DNA of 64,000 nt from Amyloporia xantha (GCA_036971615.1 JAYKKR010000009.1:868001-932000), one strand, 5' to 3'. Shown: positions 12,415 to 24,524, counted from the stretch's first letter. Numbers and translations: made by a program. Notes: generated by a model not told the origin, from the letters alone.

Positions 12415-14374
12415 TTCAGTAGACCAAGTGGTGGTTCGTGGACAAGGGGGATCAGAGAATAGAATGGCTGAATTTATGTGGAACTGATGCCTGCGGGGGT
12501 ACTTAAATCGTCATAATCACCTTTATCAGATAAGATAATCCCTAATCAATTACACCACTCTTAAGGCGTCGATTACATGAAGAGCAACCTTTCATATGAC
12601 GACTACATGTGCCAACACTGTCATACTTGTTTTAACCCACTTGAGTCCTGGCTTAATTTTGAATTGTTCACCAAATCGCGGATATGGAGGACAAGACCTC
12701 GTCCGCTGCGAAGATTCTCTGCAATCTGTAGTGTGTCTCGAACAACTTTTTTCTGCCCGGCTGCTCCGGAAGACCAATTTTGGAGTCAAAGGCCCCGAAC
12801 TACGTCGGAAGTCCCAGCATTCGTATGCCAAGCTATCTGGTGGCTGGTTGGCATTTGGCTGATTGTGCTGCCCGCATTAATGCTGAGCGGTAAAGTCTCA
12901 GAGCAATGACCGAGGCACGCGATGCGATCATTGCAGGCATCAAGGTCAGCACAGTAAAAATCTCCATGCCATGCGCGTCTCTCCACTTTCGTCTCAATTG
13001 ATGAAGTGGCCGTAGTCTTACTACACAGTATTCGCCTTCTGCACTTGCTAGCTGTGCGTTGTGCAGGAGGTAATGAGAGGCAATACACTACCTCTTCCCA
13101 GACTCCATCCTTACCAATCTACCCATCTGAGCTGTAAGTGCTCGAGGCGATATAAAATCGAACCAGGGCATATGTTCATCGTGCAGTATCTCTCGAGTCT
13201 AGTCGAGTTAAACTGGAGGCGGAGACTGATGAAATATGTCTAGTAGCGACAGCTACAATGTGATTCTGTCTACTTGTTTGCGCTGGTTGCTGTGAACCAA
13301 ATTGGAGCGACAGATGTCTGAGCGCGAGGATGTTCTGGAATCGCTTCCTAAGCTCCTCGTATAACATGTACGTGGCCAAGTTCTAATCCGAGAACCCGAG
13401 GCTAAGAAGCAGCCCTTTCCGTCTAACACGAATGCTCAATGTGACCGTAAGAGCGGGTCTTACGAATTTGATTATTCCAACTTCCACCTCTCCGAATTGG
13501 CGGCGGCGGTCGCTCCTTTCCTCGCCCTTTCATTGCATTCGTCTCATGATACGATCGTGTATATCCTGGATTTCGCTGTCATCTCACGGACGAAGCTTGT
13601 CCCATGTAGATGGCCCAAGAAAGAATTATCCAAACTATGCCGTTTTATGCGCAGTCCGCATCGTCCAAAGATCTACCAGATGATCGCCTGTCGGTTGGCC
13701 CGATGAGGCAGTCCGATTGCCGTCCAATTCGCTCCCACATTTAAGAAGCAATCCGAACTGGGGAACTAAGAGTTCTTAACTGCGATGGCTTCTTCCGCTT
13801 CCCATCATTCCTGGCTTCGATCCACTGCTGTCTTCTCGAGTCTCGAGATGTTGGTTCGGCTGATTCTTCGCTTCTGTTCTTGTAGACCAAATAAGTGCCC
13901 GTGATCACCTGATACCATCATGTGTGGTTCCTGTACCTTTTTCTTCTGTGTGGTTCAATGACCTTGGCTGTCGCCGTCTCACGCACTATTGCCCTAATTG
14001 ACGGCATGTATAAGTGCACTATCCCTGTCAGTGATGCTTGCTCATTGAGACACAGTACGTAGCTAAATCACATGCAGTCCACTCATACTCTAGAGCCAAG
14101 AGGCAATGAGACTAGGAGACAATCGTACACCTGGCGTTTTTGTCTTATTTCAGGAGCTCAGTCGCATCCGCTGCTGGATCTAGGCCTACCGGCATTCGCA
14201 GTGGCTCTAATAGCCGTGTCTTAAGTAGTTCATTCCGCTAGCCATCTCACCGACCACGATGAAACATCTGTCGTCGTCGTCCTCGGGTACATTGATAGCT
14301 TCCGAGCCGAAACTAAGAAGTTGATCGTTCAGTGCGAACAAGCCGATTGGTTGATTACGGGCGCTTCCGATAGG
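12415..14374. other. gene-poor region
   Basis: About 2 kb with only short, mutually overlapping open frames on both strands. No conserved motif, plausible exon chain or repeat was recognised. The left end must contain the phosphatase promoter. The right end is the insertion site of the foldback element. Confidence 0.5.
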
Positions 14375-14620
14375 TACGGTTGCCGAGCGGTATCAGGTCT
14401 GATTTTGCATTTTGCATTTTCGCATTGTGCTGTCCCACGGCGCCTCCCCGGATCAAATGTCTGATCCGGGAAATTAGACGCCCTCCCGCCCATCGGCACT
14501 ACCACTCCATCGCTGTAGACAGTGTCCTCACGCCGTTTATTAGCTTGTAGTACTGCTTAAAAATAAAGGCTATAAGTAAAAATACATTATACACTTCGTA
14601 CATAGGACAGTCTCTTTTCT
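14375..14620 (+). repeat. left inverted arm of foldback element
   Basis: 246-bp arm pairing with 14972-15217. It contains an internal small palindrome at about 14441-14470 (GATCAAATGTCTGATC-like), so each arm can itself form a short hairpin. Confidence 0.88.
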
Positions 14621-14971
14621 TTAGTGCAGTGTCGCAAAAAATCATTCTTTGGTGGCGCCACATTCGGACTCCGAGATGAATTACTTATTTTGGTAACTTA
14701 CACTGATAATCATTCGCTCACGCCTATTGGCTTCAGACTAGGTATATACAACACCTATGAAGTCTATCAAGCATCAACTTATGTAGAGGAAATGAGAAAA
14801 TGGCTATACTGAACATGGTATCAATTAATTCTCAATTAACAAAAACATATAACAGGATTATATGTGCAAAAGCACGGAGATTTTTATGCCTCGCAGATAT
14901 TACCAGATTTGGAAACTCATCGTCCGAATGTCGGCCACCCTAAAAAGACTAATTTTTCCCATACTTCGGTA

Positions 14972-15217
14972 AGAAAAGGAACTGTCCTATGTACGAAGTG
15001 TATAATGTATTTTTACTTATAGCCTTTATTTTTAAGCAGTACTACAAGCTAATAAACGGCGTGAGGACACTGTCTACAGCGATGGAGTGGTAGTGCCGAT
15101 GGGCGGGAGGGCGTCTAATTTCCCGGATCAGACATTTGATCCGGGGAGGCGCCGTGGGACAGCACAATGCGAAAATGCAAAATGCAAAATCAGACCTGAT
15201 ACTGCTCGGCAACCGTA
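14972..15217 (-). repeat. right inverted arm of foldback element
   Basis: Reverse complement of 14375-14620, nearly identical along its outer ~236 bases, and directly followed by the GATAGG flank at 15218-15223. Confidence 0.88.
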
Positions 15218-15841
15218 GATAGGTTGCATTGCTCGTGCTAGCCGAACGCCATGGGTTTCCAAGTAAACCTCCGTCAATGTCCGCGGCGGGGCATCATCGA
15301 GATGCGCGTGCGCGAGCATTCGTGACATCGTTTACCAGCCCGCACGGTGAGCGTGTCGTATCGAAATGGGGCGATAGGCAGGCAGTTCACGGCTCCAATC
15401 TGACTAGACCTGACCAGGAGCCCTAGTAGGGCATAGGTCGAGCGCCGTTACGTTTACTGTCAAATTATTCCAAGCTTGGAAATTTCCGCTAAATTCCACG
15501 GTCAGTACCTGATATTACTGTCGCCAGAGTATTGCATTCGTGCTTGAACTTGAATACTTGTGGATTTTATGGAACAATCATCCAAGAATGAACGACGGAA
15601 AACAAGCTTTCAACAGCGTATTGTGTTTTCCACAACAGTGTATTCATAAGCAATTCACCGTAAATGAAAATGCCACTATTAGACTGTACCTATTTTGATT
15701 AGCCGGTTCGCGGAGCCATCTCAGAGATCTGCCTCGAGGAACAGCTGATTGCATTTATAAAATGAAAACTACCCCCACATGGACAACCTCTCCCCCGTCG
15801 ATCTCTCTTTCCTGTTTGCTTCTTGATTCGCATATACCACG
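15218..15841. other. intergenic upstream of FAD monooxygenase
   Basis: About 620 bp with no gene seen. The left part would join the sequence left of the foldback element in an empty-site allele. The right part is the presumed promoter of the monooxygenase gene. Confidence 0.5.
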
Positions 15842-17832
15842 ATGAGCGCAGAGGTATGATTGCTAGGATTTTTTTTCCTGAAATTGGACTGAAAACATTA
15901 ATCGCAGCAGCCTGCCAGACCCTTGAAAGCACAATTGGCCGTTGATTTTCTGATAGTAGGAGGAGGTAAGGATTGCTCTTGGATTTTATGCGCGCGAACG
16001 TTCGTTACAACCGTTGTGTAGGCATTGCTGGGCTGGCTAGCGCTTTGGCGCTCAGTAGAGCGGGGCATCGCGTGCTAGTCCTGGAAAGGGGGAATGAACG
16101 GAGCATTGTAAGTCTTTTTGATGCTAGAACCCATTTGAATTAGACTGATCGACTTAGAGGGGGGAGGGCGGGGTGCGAATGCCGCCCAACATGTCAAAAA
16201 TCCTCTTCCATTGGGGGTTGAAGCAAAAGCTACGCCGAATTGCTCTGACTTCTCATCCAATCCTCTTCTCCAGATGTATGTTTTTTTCCTTATGATAGTT
16301 CAAGCTGTTCACAATGTTTGCAGTCGATAGCGGGGATCTTCTTGGCATACAAGTATGGGACAACGAGTTATTGAGAGAGACGCGAGGAGAATTCATGTTG
16401 ACGACAGTACGTTCATTCATTTGGCTCATGACATCTACTATCACATAGGAGATAATGTCTTTCTGTAGCATTCAGATCTTCACTCCGTCCTTTGCGAGGG
16501 TGCCATTGCGCATGGTGCCAAGATTCGTTACAACGCTCAGGTAGTTAACATCAATGCAGAAAATTGTGCGGTCACTCTTGCCTCTGGCGAAGTCCTTACG
16601 GCCGATGTCATCATTGGCGCGGACGGCGAGATAGGCCTGTGTCGTAGGACCATCATCGGTCAAGAGGATCGCGGCACTCCGATGGGTTTTACCATGTTTG
16701 AGTAGGTTGGTCGCCATGTACGTTACTCCACCACTAATGTGATTCCGTTCGACAGTGCGACGTTTAGTACCCAGGTCGCAACCAAGGACCTGCCGGAAGA
16801 GATGAAAGAGTTCGTGAATGTAGAGGGTGTAAGTAGCTACTCCGGCGGGTTCCAGCTCTGGTATTGACTTACTTCGCCCAGAACACTGTATACATAGCGT
16901 TTGGGAGTGGCAGTGCTGCGATCGGATATCCAATTGTGAGTGTATGAGATGGCACTATTACCTGCTTCTCACGTTGCCGTACGTAGCATTCTCACAAAGA
17001 GATCGCTTTCCACTTCGTGCTTCGTGATGACCGAACCGACGGAGCCTATGGAGATCCTCCTTCCGCCGAATTGCGCAAGATGGTGCGCGATCCTGTCGAT
17101 GATAGGTGGGAGACATTCCAATCAAATGTTGCATCTAACTTTGATGACACTCCCGGTACAGGCTCCGAATAGTGGCAGACCTCGCGACTAATGCTGTTCG
17201 TGTAGCCGTAAAGGACTACGCTGACCTCGAGGACTGGGTAGATGATAGCGAGAAATTAGTCCTCGTAGGACAGGCAGCCCACCCGTTTACGGTCGGTATT
17301 ACTCGCTGTCACTAGAGGCCATACGCGCTGAAGTCAGAGCTGACACCCCACATAGCCCGCATCAATCCAGGGAACCGCAATGGCGGTTGAGGACGCGGCA
17401 GTGCTAGGCAAGCTCTTTGCACATCTCAGCTCACGAGAACAGATTGCGAGCTTCCTCTGGGCGTATCAAGATCTTCGACATAAACGCTGCACGTCTGCTC
17501 GTCACACGGAACTTGGAACTATCTTTTGGATGACTATGGAAAACGGACCGGAACAACGAGCGAGAGACGCTTCAATGCAAGCAAAATTCAAGGCTGGTAA
17601 AAACGTCATGGAAGGCGAAGATGGAGAAGAGGATAGTCCTCAATGGGAAGAGATTAGGACGACATTCGGTTATGACTGCGAGGATGAGGCCGACAATTGG
17701 TGGGTAGAATGGGGTCTGCTGCGGGAACGAGCGAAGGAAACGGCGGCCAGAGCAAACCATCAACCGCGGTCCAACGGGTACCATTGGAACACTATGAACA
17801 TTAGGGTCAGTGAGAGTATCGGAGACTCATGA
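15842..17832 (+). CDS. FAD-dependent monooxygenase (salicylate hydroxylase-like)
   Basis: Ten or eleven exons splice in phase to a complete group A flavoprotein monooxygenase. These enzymes hydroxylate aromatic substrates using NAD(P)H and O2. Visible: the Rossmann motif VDFLIVGGGIAGLASALALS split by an intron after VGGG (about 15925-16060), GGVRMPPN (about 16165-16195), the HSDLHSVLCEGA stretch (about 16470-16505), the DG motif VIIGADGEIG (about 16608-16640), and the second FAD motif LVLVGQAAHP (about 17255-17285) followed, after an intron, by SIQGTAMAVEDAAVLGKL. The usual acidic residue in G-D/E-AAHP is Gln here. The start ATG at 15842 opens a 12-nt first exon (MSAE). Substrate is unknown; related fungal proteins are simply called salicylate hydroxylase-like. 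The C-terminal region is acidic and lacks a targeting signal. Confidence 0.87.
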
Positions 17833-18152
17833 ACTCTTCAAGTCTATAAATACTATGACCGCACGACTTCATCATGCCTCTTGTTGTAGAGTATGCCATT
17901 TGTTACTATTGATTATTTATTCTATCGGTTGTCTCATGTCGAGGATCCTGGCAGCGGGGAAGTAATGAAGGAGACTGTCAACGAGGTTTAATCATCGCTT
18001 AATGGGGCCCCAAGCGTCAGGAAGGTGAACATCCATTGGCCGTCACTGTCAGGGTCATGACATACTAAACACTGTCAAGGACATCAGGTACAACTTAGAG
18101 TTGCGCTTGGCTTGGGGCCGCGGAAGTAGATCTATATGGCTCTATTGAACTG
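17833..18152. other. intergenic, convergent
   Basis: 320 bp between the monooxygenase stop and the end of the GUP1-like gene on the other strand. Nothing recognisable is seen in it. Confidence 0.5.
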
Positions 18153-20690
18153 TCAACAACGTCTCACAATGCCACGGCGTAGTTCTTCCTCTCTGCAGAC
18201 CAGTACGAAATGTATCAGTATAAATGGTGATCATCCGACTAAACGACCTTCAGGACTCACCGATACTCAAACATCACCTGTACGCCAACAAAAAAGCATC
18301 CGCAAGCGATTATCATAAAGCGGATACCTGTCATTGAGCCGTCAGAACACCACCGATCAAATCCGTTCCTATCGGCGCGGCAAAGCCCGTGTACGACGTA
18401 CCGTCCCAGGTACCGACTAGCTGCTGCAGCATGTAAGATATCCCTTCCGTCCCAATGACGAATCCCACAAGATTCGCGCCCATCATCATCAGGATGTTGA
18501 AGACAGCGCCTATAGCGCAGACGTGCCGATACCATGGCATATTTCCATACTGGTCACGGTAATTCGTGAGCATTGAAACGAGGAGCAGAATGGAGCAGCG
18601 ATGGCTCACCTTGGAGGGATTGAGGATATAACGCCCAGCCAGCTCTGGCAAGATGAACAGGCTGACAAGCCATCCCCAAGCGAGAAGTCGGAAGGAGAGA
18701 TCGTGCCATAGGGCAACGAATGAGAATACCAGCACAGTTGAGAAGGCGACATTCTTTGTACCTCCGAGGGGTATGTAAATGTATCTATGGACGCTATGAG
18801 TCGAATGTTTGTGAGAAAAGGCCTCAGACACACCTGACAATCCAGAGATTGTAACTGCGATGCCAGCTTCTCCAAAAGCCAAGGGTAGAATAGTTGTTTG
18901 CCATGCATCGCACCATGTTCTCGGGAGGATCAATCCCGTCTGCAAGTGCCCACAAACGGAAGAATCGCCATGGTATGAGTAGCTAGGCAATAACGTATGC
19001 GATCATGTGGACGAGGTCAGAGTCTCAACACGCACCTTAAGCCATACTACAATCAAATTCCAGAAACCGATCATACTAAGCTCTGCGGCGGAGTCGCCTC
19101 CCCATGCTTTGGTGTCTTTGATCGCAACGACGTACATGAAGTGCAGAATGAACTCCAAAGTGAGGAAGCAGACAAGGAAGCGGATCAGGTAAGAAAGTAT
19201 GCTGCGTGTCGGAATTGTGACGGGCCGCGATAACTACGAGCGATAGTTATGGTTGTAGACATGATTCCCAGAACACATTACGAACCTGCCACATGAAGTC
19301 GTTGAATGTCATGATAGGACCTGCAATATACAGCGGCGGATACAGCACATAGGCGATATAGTTCACCCATGTGTAGGTCTCGAGGGCATGAGCAACTGTT
19401 GTTCGTTGTCTCTCGGTCAAAGCGCTGCCTAGCTTGTTCGCTCTGAGTTCGAATTGACAGTCTTCAGAACAACCTCAAGGCTCACATCAGGAGGGCCAGC
19501 CATCTTGCAAGCCCAATAGTAGTCCATGTTGAACGAGACAAGCCGCAACATGGTAATGTTGAAACTAACATGCCACCGCGGATATATGCCCTGGATGCTG
19601 TCCTAGTAATGTTTGCCCAAAACCGAAGTTGTAATCAGCCACAATGGATGGGAGGGCTAAGGCAAGGAACGTACCAGGACCTCCAGTGATGGGTGTATAT
19701 TGGCAAAATGATAGCCCTCGTTCCGCTCGTTTGCGAAAAGAACAGCCGCGTTGAATACCCACGTCAGCACAGGATTCAGTTTTGAGCCCCTAGACACCTT
19801 GCCGATGGCATAATTCACTGAAAGAATAGCCAGAATTTTGATGATGCTCGCGCCGTGAAGGCCTGTGAGCATCGACATAGAGAACGCAAATAAGAATGGT
19901 ATGAGGTATAGGTTGTGCGATGGCTGTGTTGACTTGAGACGACGTATTAAACGAGTGTAGAGTGATTTGATTACGAGGAACGTCCCGGAGAGGAATGCTA
20001 GGGCGGGTAAATTATTGCGGAATGAGCGATATTGTGTATCACTGTTATCCTAAAGGATGAAACAGCGTCAGAAGGGGTTTTGAAGCAATATTCAGACAGC
20101 AGAATGCAATGGTCCATATAACGTCTTATTGCATCATGCATGCAATACGTATATTCCAACATTACGCTTCCGTTGAAATGATCATGTACCCTCAATGGTT
20201 AACCCTCGCGTACAACAAAGTAGCATCAGCCTCAAGAAAGTATTATGATCACCCGTTCACGTCGCTTCACATATGCAAGTACTTTGAACTTCCACAATAG
20301 GGAAACTCACCACTTGCCGTCCAAAGAGCCAACCTGGGGTCAGCCTTCTATGATACATCAAATAATTAGGATGTGAAGCTGATGTACAATCGTTATCTCG
20401 AGTAAATCCACATAGCGGGCGCATCACATACATGAACTAAGAGACACAGGTATCCAAACCATGATCGGCACAGCAATGCAGAAGACAACAGCATATAACA
20501 TGAATTCAGGTGTTCTCCATCTCGCTGGCGGGTGAGGTTCTGCTTCAACCTGAGGCCGGTAGGAGGAGGGTATATCAATAGTCAGTTGGGTTATCCCTTT
20601 CCGCTTTCGGGGACCCTCGTGAGCAAGTTGAAACGACGACATGGGGGTGCGCAAATCCGTAGGCATTTGCAAAGCAATGTCGCCCAGCAT
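18153..20690 (-). CDS. GUP1: MBOAT O-acyltransferase, GUP1-type
   Basis: Minus-strand, intron-rich gene for a multi-pass membrane-bound O-acyltransferase. Gup1 remodels GPI anchors in the ER and was first known for glycerol uptake. The N-terminal cytosolic part starts at ATG 20690 and leads into a hydrophobic segment ([20 protein letters not shown], about 20440-20505). Family signatures: [18 protein letters not shown] (about 18835-18890), [11 protein letters not shown] (about 18755-18790), and the catalytic His block [18 protein letters not shown] (about 18668-18722). The last exons encode VQVMFEYR and, after an intron, [12 protein letters not shown] with a stop at 18153. One intron of about 240 bp lies at 20056-20300. 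Just before the final membrane segment, near 18339, the frame breaks by one base: GGC where a GGGC would keep the conserved frame. No intron can explain this, so either the sequence or the gene is damaged. Confidence 0.87.
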
Positions 20691-20952
20691 GGACGGTGTC
20701 AAAGTGATAGATTTGTCCCGCAAGTGCGGATTATATTATGTTGTTGAAACACCAGTTTGGCAACAGCTTACGAGCAGCACGAGCAGCACAAGGACAGACG
20801 TAGGTTGGTATCATAAAGCAGAATGAATTGAGGCAGCTAGCGCTGGTGTGGCTTGACCGAATGGGGACAGCCTGGTTTCGACGCGCCTAGCGTCAGTCGC
20901 GATCTTGCTCTCTTCTACATTCTTCCTTGTCTCAGTTAGTTACCAGTGCCAA

Positions 20953-22118
20953 AGTCAGTGCGCGACTTGAGGGACACTCGCGACGTTTCCAGACTGACAA
21001 GGGGATCTTTCATTGCACAGTGGAAGACATTTCGACCGGCTCGGACTCGGATTACTCCAAGTAAGTGAACCTGCCGTACACCCGGCACACCGCTCATCGA
21101 CCCTCTCAGCTCGGTACCAGAGCATCTCACGTTACTTGCGTGGTTGTCTTAATGATTTTTACGACAGTGGATCTCATGGTTTCTCTCTTCCAAAGGCAAC
21201 GAATATTTCTGTGAAGTCGAGGAAGATTACATCCTTGACCGATTCAATCTCACCGGCCTGAATACGGAGGTCCAGCACTATTCTCAGGCTCTGGATTTGA
21301 TTACAGACAACCTAGGTGAGCTCTCAGCTTCACAGTGACAGTATGCAGACTGCTCAGATGCGCAGATGACGAGATCCAGGACGAATATCGAGGAGCGCTC
21401 GATGTGCAGGCGCGACTACTGTACGGTCTGATTCACGCCCGATGGATTGTGACGGCGCGCGGGCTTGCAAAAATGGTAAATGACTCTCCCCTGGCAACTC
21501 TCGAATTCTTTCCTCATTTCGTTCGACACCTGCGTGTCCTTCTTAACAGCTTGAGAAGTACAAACGCGCCGATTTCGGCCGCTGTCCCCGCGTGTTGTGC
21601 CAAGCACAGCCGCTCTTGCCTGTCGGACTGACCGACATCCCTTACGAGAAGTCTGTCAAACTTTACTGCGGACGCTGTGAGGACATTTATTCGCCCAAGT
21701 CGTCTCGACACGGCTCCATCGACGGTGCCTACTTCGGCACATCCTTTCCCCACCTGCTCTTCCTTGTCTATCCGACGCTCATTCCTCCAAAGAACGGCCC
21801 TGTCGACTTCACGCCTATACGAGGAAGCGGGGACGTCGAGGGCAGCAGGCGGAGCCGGCGGGCTCGGGAGGAGCAGGAGCCGCCGATGGAGGTGGTCTCG
21901 GAGGGTTTCAGCACGGCCGGTGTTGCGCTGAAGGCAGAGCGGTATCGCCCGCGCATTTTTGGTTTCCAGGTTAACGAGACTGCCAAACTCCAGAGGTGGC
22001 AGGAGGCGGTACGGGATAGGTAAGTCGGCTCAAACTGCTCGCTTGCTATGTCTTAATTATTCTTATTTTCAGGCAGGTGGCCCGTCTCGAGCTGCTTGAG
22101 GAACACGGTCTTCTGTAG
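20953..22118 (+). CDS. CKB1: casein kinase II regulatory (beta) subunit
   Basis: CK2 beta stabilises the kinase tetramer and steers substrate choice. Exons: 21021-21060, 21168-21315, 21366-21475, 21550-22019, 22073-22118. Visible: an acidic [14 protein letters not shown]-terminus, [41 protein letters not shown], then the zinc-finger region with FGRCPRVLC and [10 protein letters not shown], and GTSFPHLLF. The spacing of the four cysteines fits the dimerisation zinc ribbon. A fungal insert (about 21830-21905) precedes the C-terminal [12 protein letters not shown]. No ATG precedes EDIST in the exon. An A at the end of an upstream exon (for example 20953, followed by GTCAGT) joined to TG at 21021 would make a start codon split by an intron. 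The 21061-21167 intron leaves a one-base phase conflict with the next exon. Confidence 0.87.
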
Positions 22119-22737
22119 GGTCTATATGTACTATGTAGTGAAGAATATTCTTGTGCATTACGAAGTCTCGTACAATCGAATCCCGTTGTTGTTTCTTTAG
22201 CCTTTACTGTGTTTGTCCAGTCCCCAGTCTCAATGGGTTTGACTGGTCATTGAACGGGTTACTCTGTCCAGTGAAACGCGAAGCAGCCACCTCCAAAGCA
22301 CTGTAGACCTGTGTATATGATAACCACATCAAAACGCGTAACAATCATCCACCAGATATACGCAGGTCACCTGCCGTCACGGTCTGGCGCCTAACGCCGT
22401 AGCGGAGGATCGAAGAAATTGACGCTGGTCCTGTAGTCTCCGTGGCTTGACCAATATAGACGAAGACAGTCGTTCGGCTTTAGTCGACTGCAGTCTGCGC
22501 TGTATTTCGCTACAATTCCTCTTGTTCTTGGACTTAGTCCCACTTACTCGGCACTATCTGAACGGACGTTTGACGCAGTCCTTCCACTAGTGTATACTGG
22601 GTAGAACTCATCAATCAGGGCAGGACATAACATGTATGCCATGAAATCCTTCATCGCGGTCGACTGACTAACCATAACCTATAAATGTTACAGCCATTGT
22701 AGTCTATATTTTCGCATCACCTACGCAACCAGGCGGA
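22119..22737. other. intergenic between CKB1 and BCS1
   Basis: About 620 bp with no coding exon chain seen. It is the presumed terminator of CKB1 and promoter of BCS1. Confidence 0.5.
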
Positions 22738-24524
22738 ATGCAGCAATCCGCGCGCACCGCAGGTACCGCGGTGTCGCAGCCTGCAGTGGTTCTGCCACCG
22801 AGTCCGGGTGCGGATGTGGGGCATATGAGCAGCTCTAATGCCCTGTTCAGTCTTGTAGGCGACAAGTGCGTGATATGGGTCCTGTCCTTTTGCTCCACCT
22901 AACGAACGGTCCTCCTGAAGCATAGTCCGTACTTCCAAGCTGGGTTCGGTCTGATGGTGCGCAGTCCGTTTGTCGCGCTTTGCTGGACTTCGTACACGTT
23001 ATGAACGTTTTGTTTTGCTAGGGCGTTGGCGTAGGCTTGAGCGCCCTCCGGCAAGCCGTCATTTTGTCATCGACAGCGCTACGGCGCCGAATGCTTGTCT
23101 CCCTCGAGATCAGCAACAAAGGATCCGGCATACGACTGGTTTCTTACCTGGATGGCGCAGCGTCGTCCTGATACAGTAGCCGCGAGGACAAAATTGTGGA
23201 ACCCGAGCTCCTGGGTCCGCAGCCACCAGATTAGCTTACAAACAGTCCATGAGCAGCGCAAGAACGGCAGTTCTTCCGTATTATTCAAGCTTGTTGCGGG
23301 CCCGGGAACGCATTGGCTGCAATACAAAGCGCGCTTGGATTCAGGTGCGTCCAATGCACACCACACATTGATTCGTACTGAATGTCTCCTTACCCACCGT
23401 GCGCAGGTCAAAAGAGAACGCGAAACACGTTCACAGCAGCTCATGTCGGGGATTCCGTGGGAGACCGTCACGCTCACGACGCTCTCGAGCGATCGCGACA
23501 AGTTTCGTCAATTACTGTCGGAGGCGCGGGACGTGGCCTTGCGGGCGCAAGAGGGTAAACTCGTGATACACACTGCATGGGGCACTGAGTGGCGTCCTTT
23601 CGGCCAGCCACGACGAAAGCGCCCATTGCACAGTGTTGTACTTGGAAAAGGCGTGGCGGAGCGTATCGAGCAGGATGTCAAGGCATTCCTGCAGCGGAGG
23701 CAATGGTACGAAGATCGCGGTAGGTTGCTAAAGGTCACCCCGTTGTCGAGTCGACTAAAGTATGTGCGCGATAGGTATTCCATACCGCCGCGGTTATCTT
23801 CTGCACGGTCCGCCGGGTTCTGGCAAATCATCGTTCATTCAAGCGCTCGCGGGTGCACTCTCGTATGACATTTGTCTTCTCAACCTGTCTGAGCGAGGAT
23901 TGGCGGACGACAAGTTGATTCATCTACTCTCTAATACTCCCGAGCGAAGCTTCGTACTTATCGAGGATGTCGATGCGGCTTTTAACAAACGTGTCCAGAC
24001 GACAGCAGATGGGTACGAGATATCTTTCAACTTCATTCGCTAAACGTGCTCATGATTCATGTCGTCTCTACTCTTCTGACATCAGCTACCAGTCCGCTGT
24101 GACCTTCTCCGGGTTCCTAAATGCTCTCGACGGCGTGGCCTCAGGCGAAGAGCGCATCATCTTCATGACGACGAATCACCCCGAACAGCTCGACCCTGCT
24201 CTCATTCGCCCTGGACGCGTCGATCTCGCTGCCCTCCTGGACGATGCGACTCCAGAACAAGCTGGCCGGTTATTTGTCCGTTTCTATCGCGGAGCGGAAG
24301 ATGCACCGCCTGAGGAGCAGTTAGAGAGACTGGGGAAGGATGTGGAAGACACCGTCGAGCACGAGGCGAAGCTCGGGAGAAGGGTCAGCATGGCGGCGCT
24401 GCAGGGGCTTTTCATCAGAAGCAGTGCGGATGAAGCGGTAGAGGACCTTCGTACACTTTTGGTGCCTCGCGGCCGGCATACAAGCGAACTGAAAAGTACA
24501 TTGAACAGTCTAACGCTTGGATAG
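22738..24524 (+). CDS. BCS1: mitochondrial AAA ATPase BCS1
   Basis: BCS1 sits in the inner mitochondrial membrane and translocates the folded Rieske protein into complex III. The gene opens at ATG 22738 with a Ser/Ala-rich leader. Short exons follow with [12 protein letters not shown] and [13 protein letters not shown] (membrane segment), [25 protein letters not shown], then [17 protein letters not shown]. The AAA module is complete: Walker [13 protein letters not shown] (about 23795-23830), Walker [13 protein letters not shown] (about 23948-23985), and the second region of homology [20 protein letters not shown] (about 24170-24225). Two single-base frame breaks occur inside otherwise conserved coding sequence, at AAA runs 23118-23120 and 23326-23328. 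Removing one A at each restores the conserved reading. It is therefore either a mis-sequenced functional gene or a recent pseudogene; the intact AAA half favours the former. Confidence 0.85.

Larger units (their letters stand above)
14375..15217. mobile_element. foldback / MITE-like element
   Basis: An 843-bp palindromic element. The left arm 14375-14620 and right arm 14972-15217 are reverse complements: one mismatch (14390 region, G versus A) over the outer ~236 bases, then a few near the loop. The tips read TACGGTTGCCGAGC. It is flanked on both sides by the direct repeat GATAGG (14369-14374 and 15218-15223), which looks like a 6-bp target-site duplication. The 351-bp centre has no recognisable transposase; its longest frame (14624-14812) lacks a family match. 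Such structures fit a non-autonomous DNA transposon of the foldback type. Superfamily is unknown: 6-bp duplications are unusual among the common classes. Near-identity of the arms implies recent insertion or arm-homogenising repair. Confidence 0.85.

Noticed and set aside
14624..14812. 62-codon open frame in the centre of the foldback element
   Set aside because: No ATG at its start beyond an alternative codon, no family resemblance, too short for a transposase, and it sits mostly in AT-rich sequence.
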